From Kocuria sp. (GTDB lineage Bacteria > Actinomycetota > Actinomycetes > Actinomycetales > Micrococcaceae), in NCBI RefSeq assembly GCF_030530945.1, contig NZ_JAUMTZ010000001.1, forward strand, positions 268,546 through 332,545: a stretch of 64,000 bases of DNA, given 5' to 3'. Shown piece by piece: positions 59,200 through 64,000 of this stretch. Position numbers and translations under genes: made by a program. The notes beneath the pieces were generated by a model that saw nothing but the letters and a program-made list of their open reading frames with translations, made no database searches and was not told the DNA's origin. Position 1 is the first letter of the stretch, and each line of letters starts with the position of its first letter.

Positions 59200-59838
59200 A
59201 TGACCTCTCAGCACTTCCCGCTCCACCTGACCACCTCCCACCACGACGCCGGCGCGGCGCCGCTGTCCCGTCGCTCGCCGGTGTGGGCGACGGCACTGAT
59301 CGCCGCGCTGCTGGCCCTGGCGGCCGTGCTCGTCACGGCAGGCCCGGCCAGTGCGCACGACGAGCTGCTGCGCACCAACCCCGAGTCCGGTGCCACCCTG
59401 GAGAAGGCGCCCACCACGCTGGACCTCACCTTCTCCGGGAACATCCAGGACATCGGCAGCGAGGTCCGGGTCACGGACTCCCACGGCACGGACATGACCC
59501 GCGGCACCCTGGCGGTGCAGGGCACCAAGGTGTCCCAGCCCCTGCGCGAGGGCGGCGATACGGACGAGACCTACACCGTGACGTGGCGCGTGGTGTCCCA
59601 GGACGGCCACCCCATCGAGGGGACCTTCACCTACTCGGTGGGTGACGGTGCCGGGACCACGGCCTCTCCCGCCCCCGTGGCCGGCAGCGACCGCACCGAC
59701 GCCGCCACACCGGGCGCGTCCGAGGACGTGAACGGCTCCGGCGTCCCCGGCTGGGTGCTCCCGGTCCTGGGCGGTGTCCTGGCCCTCGTCGTGCTCGTCG
59801 TGGTGCTGGCCGTGGCCACGCGGCCCCGCCAGCGCTGA
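59200..59838 (+). CDS. copC: CopC-family copper-binding protein
   Basis: The 212-residue product has a signal peptide ending at ASAHDELL, so the mature protein starts with the His of the copper site (the His brace). NPESGATLEKAPTTLDLTFS, VSQPLREGGDTDETYTVTWR and VVSQDGHPIEGTFTYSVGDG are the CopC core. A Gly/Thr/Ala linker then leads to a C-terminal membrane anchor (about 185-205). It binds copper outside the membrane and probably passes it to the CopD domain encoded downstream. Confidence 0.93.
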   Translation: MTSQHFPLHLTTSHHDAGAAPLSRRSPVWATALIAALLALAAVLVTAGPASAHDELLRTNPESGATLEKAPTTLDLTFSGNIQDIGSEVRVTDSHGTDMTRGTLAVQGTKVSQPLREGGDTDETYTVTWRVVSQDGHPIEGTFTYSVGDGAGTTASPAPVAGSDRTDAATPGASEDVNGSGVPGWVLPVLGGVLALVVLVVVLAVATRPRQR

Positions 59839-60062
59839 CCCGCACCGCCGCGGGGCTGGGTGCAGCCATCCGCCCCGCCGCGGTCACTGCTTCCTCCACG
59901 GTCGACGTCGCCTGAGCGGCACGCCCGCCACACGCGCTCTCCCGGCGTGGTTCCGGCGAATCGCATGCCCACCGGATCGCAGTCCCGGAGGGGGCGCCAC
60001 CGGACGGCGGCCTCACGCTCTCTGGGCGTCGACCCCACCACAGCTTTCGAAGGACTCGCACC
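59839..60062 (+). other. 224-bp gap between copC and PCuAC gene
   Basis: GC-rich and without a clear promoter, hairpin or small gene. The two genes may still be cotranscribed. Confidence 0.35.
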
Positions 60063-60803
60063 ATGAACACCATGAACACCACCGCCTCGACCATCCCGGC
60101 ACACCGCTCAGCGGCACCGCGAGCTGCGGGCTCCGCGCGGCCCGCCCGCCGGGCCCTGGCCGCCGCGGCGGCACTGGGCCTCGGGCTCGCCGCGCTGACG
60201 GGCTGCTCCACGCAGAGCGGGGACCAGGCGGCGTCGTCCGCGGGGGAAAGCTCCGCCACGGCAACCGCCACCGGACCCCTGGAGCTGAAGGACGGCTGGG
60301 CCAAGGCGGCGGACTCGGACATGACCGCCGTGTTCGGCACGCTCACCAACACCTCGGACAAGGACGTGACGCTCACCGGTGCCGCCGCCGAGGGCACGGC
60401 CGAGACGGTGCAGCTGCACGAGACCGCCAAGGACTCCGGGACCGGCGCCATGCAGATGAAGGAGAAGGACGGCGGGTTCACGATCGCCGCGGGCCAGAGC
60501 GTCACGCTGGAGCCGGGCGGGAACCACATCATGCTCATGGGCCTCACGTGCTCCCTGCAGCCCGGCAGCGACCTGGGCCTGCAGCTGCGCACGGACGCTG
60601 GCACCCAGGACGTCACCGTGCCCGTGCGGGACTACTCGGGGGCCAAGGAGAGCTACGCGCCGGGTGAGGACGCGAGCAGCTCCGCCGGGGACCACGACGA
60701 GCACGCCTCCCACGAGGGGATGGACATGTCCTCCCCCGGTGCGGACGAGCAGACCGGGGCCTCGCCCTCGTCCTCCGCGCTGCCAGAGTGCCATGGCCAC
60801 TGA
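60063..60803 (+). CDS. PCu(A)C-type copper chaperone lipoprotein
   Basis: The 246-residue product has a lipoprotein signal (lipobox ALTGC, about residue 45), then the PCuAC domain (about 75-205): VQLHETAKDSGTGAMQM and GGNHIMLMGLTCSL give the H-x~10-M...H-x-M copper(I) ligands. Such proteins load CuA in cytochrome oxidase. A His/Met-rich tail (DHDEHASHEGMDM, ECHGH) may add copper-binding capacity. One GACGACGCCGC copy (60230) is in the post-lipobox linker. The end overlaps the Dyp gene by 11 bp. Confidence 0.92.
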   Translation: MNTMNTTASTIPAHRSAAPRAAGSARPARRALAAAAALGLGLAALTGCSTQSGDQAASSAGESSATATATGPLELKDGWAKAADSDMTAVFGTLTNTSDKDVTLTGAAAEGTAETVQLHETAKDSGTGAMQMKEKDGGFTIAAGQSVTLEPGGNHIMLMGLTCSLQPGSDLGLQLRTDAGTQDVTVPVRDYSGAKESYAPGEDASSSAGDHDEHASHEGMDMSSPGADEQTGASPSSSALPECHGH

Positions 60804-62061
60804 GAACCGAGCTACCCGTTCGGGCTGGAGCCGGCGGTCGCTGCTCACGGGAGCGGTCGCCGGCGCCGGCGCCACGGGGATCGGCGCGGCCTCCGCGGCG
60901 GCCCTGGGCGCCACCGTTCCACAGCTCGGGGCGGCGGGCGGGCAGCCGCGCCCCGGGCTGCGCACCGAGCCGTTCCACGGTGCCCGGCAGGCGGGCGTGA
61001 CCACCCTTCCGCAGGCGTTCTGCGCGTTCGTGGGCCTGGACCTGGACTCCGGTGCCACCCGGGACGCGCTGCGCCGGCTGCTGCGCGTTCTGACGGACGA
61101 CGCCGCCGCACTCACCCGCGGGGAGGCGCCCGTCAACGACCAGGAGCCGTGGCTCGCGCAGAACCCGTCCCGGCTCACCGTCACGGTGGGCTTCGGCCCG
61201 CGCGCCGTGGCCCTGGCCGACGCCGCCCGCGCACCGCGGTGGCTGCGGCCACTGCCTGCGTTCTCGGTGGACCGGCTCCAGCGGCAGTGGAGCCACGGGG
61301 ACCTGCTCCTGCAGCTGTGCTGCGACGACAGGCTCACCCTGGCGCACGCCCAGCGGGTGCTGCTCAAGGACGTGCGCTCGTTCGCCACCGTGCGCTGGGT
61401 CCAGGAGGGGTTCCGCAACACGGTGGGGGCCACCGAGGACGGGCAGACCATGCGCAACCTCTTCGGCCAGGTGGATGGCACCGCCAACCCGTACCCGGGC
61501 GAGTCCGAGCACGAGAAGGTGGTGTACGGACAGGGCGGTTTCACGCCGTGGATCGAGAACGGCACCTCCCTGGTGATCCGGCGCATCCACATGAACCTGG
61601 ACACCTGGGACGAGGCGGACACCCCGGCACGGGAGGACGCGGTGGGGCGCCGGCTCTCGGACGGCGCACCGCTCACGGGCAGCCAGGAGCACGACGAGCC
61701 GGACTTCGCGGCCACGGGCCCCCTGGGGTTCCCCGTGATCTCCTCCTACAGCCACGTGCGCCGCTCGCGCAGCGACAACCCGGACGAGAAGATCTTCCGC
61801 AGGGTCTACAACTATGATCTGGCGGTGAGCGGTGCGTCCGGGCGCAGCCGGTCCGGGGACGTTGCCGGAGGGGTCTCGAACACCGGGCTGATCTTCGCCT
61901 CCTACCAGGCGGACCCCGAGAAGCAGTTCGTGCCCATCCAGCGGAGACTGGACGAGCTGGACATGCTGAACACCTGGACGGTTCCCATCGGCTCCGCGGT
62001 GTTCGCGATCCCACCCGGGTGCGAGCCCGGAGGGTTCATCGGGGACGCACTGCTCGGGTGA
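60793..62061 (+). CDS. Tat-exported Dyp-type haem peroxidase (EfeB-like)
   Basis: The 422-residue product has a twin-arginine signal (SRRSLLTGAVAGAGATGIG). The Dyp motif G-x-x-D-G is FGQVDGTANP; the proximal haem His is in ISSYSHVRRSR, and GLIFASYQADPEKQF and the end match the EfeB/DyP-A group. It oxidises dyes or extracts iron from haem at the cell surface. In E. coli EfeB goes with an iron transporter EfeUO; here it lies instead between copper genes, with an 11-bp overlap of the PCuAC gene. A GACGACGCCGC copy (61096) encodes DDAAAL. Confidence 0.93.
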   Translation: MATENRATRSGWSRRSLLTGAVAGAGATGIGAASAAALGATVPQLGAAGGQPRPGLRTEPFHGARQAGVTTLPQAFCAFVGLDLDSGATRDALRRLLRVLTDDAAALTRGEAPVNDQEPWLAQNPSRLTVTVGFGPRAVALADAARAPRWLRPLPAFSVDRLQRQWSHGDLLLQLCCDDRLTLAHAQRVLLKDVRSFATVRWVQEGFRNTVGATEDGQTMRNLFGQVDGTANPYPGESEHEKVVYGQGGFTPWIENGTSLVIRRIHMNLDTWDEADTPAREDAVGRRLSDGAPLTGSQEHDEPDFAATGPLGFPVISSYSHVRRSRSDNPDEKIFRRVYNYDLAVSGASGRSRSGDVAGGVSNTGLIFASYQADPEKQFVPIQRRLDELDMLNTWTVPIGSAVFAIPPGCEPGGFIGDALLG

Positions 62062-62146
62062 GCCCCGCACCCACCACACGCCACCCGTCCGATGCCCCGC
62101 ACCGGTGTCCGGGAGACAACCACCAACGGGCCGGAGGAATGCCACG

Positions 62147-64000
62147 ATGAGTACCACCGCACGGACCAGGAACCCGCGCCCGAAGGGGGAGCGCCCCGCG
62201 CCCGTCCCCGGTGGGGCGGGCTCCCCGCAGGGCGCGGGCGTGAGCGTGAGCCCGTGGAGCATCGCCGTGGTCCTGGTGGCCGCGATGGTCGGGATGAGCG
62301 TCGCGCTGGTCGTCGGGGGAGCCGCCGCCCCCCGCCAGGTCGCGGACCCGGGAGCCCTCGTCCGGTGGGGCCTGCCCGCGGTGGAGACCGTGCAGAACAT
62401 CGCCATGGCAGTGGTGATGGGCGGGCTCCTGCTGGCCGTGGGCGTGGTGCCCCGTTTCGCGGACTCCTCCCGCACGCGCCCGCCGCGCAACAGCAGGGAC
62501 CAGGCGGGGGAGCCGGAGCACCCGGTCTTCCGGGCCGTGCTGCAGCTCGTGGAGGCCGCCTCCGTGGTGTGGACGGTGGCCGCGGTGGCGGTGCTGGTGT
62601 TCACCTACTCGGACGTGTCCGGCACGGGGATCGGTGGGGGCGCGAGCTACACCCAGGAGCTGCTGCACTACGTCACGGGGATCGGCACAGGGCAGTCCCA
62701 GGCGGTCATCGTGATGGTGGCCGCCGCGGTGACCACCCTGGTCTTCGGGGTGCGTGCCCTTCTCGGGCTGCTATGCACCCTGGCGCTGTCCTTCGTGGCG
62801 CTCGTGGCGCTCGCCCTCAGCGGCCACGCGGCCGGGGGCGCGGACCACATGGGCGCGGTGAACTCCCTGGGCCTGCACCTGCTGGGTGTGTGCCTGTGGG
62901 TGGGCGGGATCCTCGTGCTGGTGTGGGTGGGCCCGCTGCTCTCGCGGGAGTCCACGGTGGTCAGCCGCCGCGGCGCCACCACTCACACGGAGCCCCTGCT
63001 CGCGGTGGTCCTGCGCCGCTACTCCGTGGTGGCCCTGGGCTGCTACGCGCTGGTGCTGCTGTCCGGGATCATCAACGCGGCCGTGCGCATCGGCTCCTCG
63101 GAGCAGCTGATGTCCTCCTACGGGCTGCTGGCCCTGAGCAAACTGGTGCTCACGCTCCTGCTGGCGCTGGCGGGCTTCGCGCACCGGCAGTGGCTGATCC
63201 CCGGTGTGGCGGACGGCTCCCGCTCGCGCACCGCCACCCTGTGGCGCGTGATCGTGGTGGAGGTGGCGGTCATGGGGCTGCTCATGGGCATCGCCACCGC
63301 GCTGAGCCGCACCGCGCCCCCGGTGCCGGAGAACCTCGCGCCGGACGCCTCCCCCGCACGGATCCTCACGTGGTACGAGCTGCCCCCGGAGCCCTCCCTG
63401 GCGAACTGGTTCCTGCTGTGGCGGTGGGACTGGTTCTGGGTGGCCGTGGTGGTCTTCCTGGCCGTGGTGTACCTGTGGGCCGCCGTGAAGGTGTGGCGGC
63501 GCGGGGACACGTGGTCCCCCCTGCGCACCGTCTCCTGGCTGGTGGGCCTCCTGGCGCTGCTCTACGCCACGTGCGGCGGGGTGGCCATCTACGCCCGGGT
63601 GCTGTTCTCCGCGCACATGGTGGAGCACATGAGCCTCACCATGATCGTGCCCCTGTTCCTGGTCTCCGGTGCTCCCGTGACCGTGGTCCTCAAGGCCCTG
63701 GAACCCCGCCGGGACGGCACCCGTGGTCCGCGCGAGTGGATCCTGCGCCTCGTGCACTCCACGTGGGGCAGAGTGGTGACCAACCCGGTCTTCGCGGCGG
63801 CCAACTTCGCGTTCTCGATCGTGCTCTTCTACTTCACGGACCTCTTCCGGGTGACCCTGCGCTACCACGTGGGGCACGAGTTCATGATGCTGCACTTCCT
63901 GTTCACCGGGTACATGTTCGCCCTGGTGCTGATCGGCATCGACCCCATTCCGCGCCGGCCCACCTATCCCATGCGCCTGGTGCTCCTGCTGGCCACCATG
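62147..64000 (+). CDS. CopD-CtaG fusion membrane protein (partial)
   Basis: The frame is open from the ATG at 62147 (after GGAGGAA) to the window end: 618 residues without a stop. The N-terminal ~400 residues are a CopD-type copper importer with about nine helices and the His motif GHAAGGADHMGAVNSLGLHL plus WVGGI; the rest is a caa3-type cytochrome oxidase assembly factor CtaG (about 400 onward: ARVLFSAHMVEHMSLTMIVP, SGAPVTVVLKALEP, YHVGHEFMMLHFLFTGYMF). Such fusions in actinobacteria carry copper to the oxidase. It continues the CopC/PCuAC cluster. Confidence 0.92.
   Translation, partial: MSTTARTRNPRPKGERPAPVPGGAGSPQGAGVSVSPWSIAVVLVAAMVGMSVALVVGGAAAPRQVADPGALVRWGLPAVETVQNIAMAVVMGGLLLAVGVVPRFADSSRTRPPRNSRDQAGEPEHPVFRAVLQLVEAASVVWTVAAVAVLVFTYSDVSGTGIGGGASYTQELLHYVTGIGTGQSQAVIVMVAAAVTTLVFGVRALLGLLCTLALSFVALVALALSGHAAGGADHMGAVNSLGLHLLGVCLWVGGILVLVWVGPLLSRESTVVSRRGATTHTEPLLAVVLRRYSVVALGCYALVLLSGIINAAVRIGSSEQLMSSYGLLALSKLVLTLLLALAGFAHRQWLIPGVADGSRSRTATLWRVIVVEVAVMGLLMGIATALSRTAPPVPENLAPDASPARILTWYELPPEPSLANWFLLWRWDWFWVAVVVFLAVVYLWAAVKVWRRGDTWSPLRTVSWLVGLLALLYATCGGVAIYARVLFSAHMVEHMSLTMIVPLFLVSGAPVTVVLKALEPRRDGTRGPREWILRLVHSTWGRVVTNPVFAAANFAFSIVLFYFTDLFRVTLRYHVGHEFMMLHFLFTGYMFALVLIGIDPIPRRPTYPMRLVLLLATM

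Noticed and set aside
1..64000. CRISPR array, insertion sequence or prophage
   Set aside because: No regularly spaced direct repeats of 25-40 bp, no transposase motifs and no phage structural genes were seen; the short GACGACGCCGC repeat is dispersed, not arrayed.

Overview
The window is 64 kb of very GC-rich DNA (by eye about 70% or more) with dense genes on both strands, frequent GTG starts and 4-bp overlaps. Gene content is actinobacterial, and several features fit Micrococcaceae, with a Kocuria-like organism my best guess: an rpmB-rpmG-rpsN set encoding zinc-free ribosomal proteins followed by an HU gene, an NsrR/Hmp pair, GTP-dependent PEP carboxykinase and an actinobacterial Lhr helicase. 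The assignment rests on gene content and composition only. I see no integrase, transposase, CRISPR array, rRNA or prophage module; this reads as chromosomal core with small accessory patches.

Layout. 1-9.4 kb: tail of an RluA-type pseudouridine synthase, a secreted CAP/LGFP protein, and a DNA-repair block (Nei-type glycosylase and the 1681-aa helicase Lhr) interrupted by a small membrane protein and two antitoxin-like genes. 8.7-15 kb: a DUF4232-type lipoprotein, a large FAD/Fe-S dehydrogenase with a ferredoxin, a thioesterase, and a divergent LysE exporter/Lrp regulator pair. 15-19.6 kb: tRNA-Ser(CGA), tadA, a membrane protein, a MacB-type ABC exporter and upp. 19.9-22.7 kb: an unusual winged-helix regulator, a SixA-type phosphatase, a secreted HNH nuclease lipoprotein and tRNA-Arg(ACG). 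23-29.5 kb: pckG, nsrR-hmp with a candidate operator, phosphomannomutase and manA. 29.6-34.9 kb: TetR regulator, NAD(P)-binding protein, acylphosphatase, an unrecognised protein, a GDPD phosphodiesterase and purB. 35-37.6 kb: a WXG100-like protein overlapping a 687-aa lipase-type protein, which looks like a secreted effector cassette. 37.6-42.7 kb: aromatic/histidinol-phosphate aminotransferase and a three-gene 2-oxoacid dehydrogenase operon (E1a, E1b, E2). 42.8-47.7 kb: a Tag-like glycosylase and a response regulator/kinase/degenerate-kinase operon. 47.8-56.7 kb: fadD, MarR regulator, glutathionyl-hydroquinone reductase, CitE-like lyase, HAD phosphatase and malQ. 56.7-64 kb: a 0.5-kb gap with an IdeR-like iron box, the ribosomal protein operon, HU, and a copper/haem cluster (CopC, PCuAC chaperone, Tat-exported Dyp peroxidase, CopD-CtaG fusion running off the end).

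Two sequence-level signals cut across the genes. First, the 11-mer GACGACGCCGC (either strand) occurs 23 times where roughly 0.25 copies are expected from base composition; it lies in noncoding DNA just 3' of genes, forms arms of terminator-like hairpins, and inside genes falls mainly in linkers or insertions, read in different frames. Second, at least eight genes have a TANNNT -10 hexamer 6-7 nt before the start codon with no ribosome binding site, predicting leaderless mRNAs.
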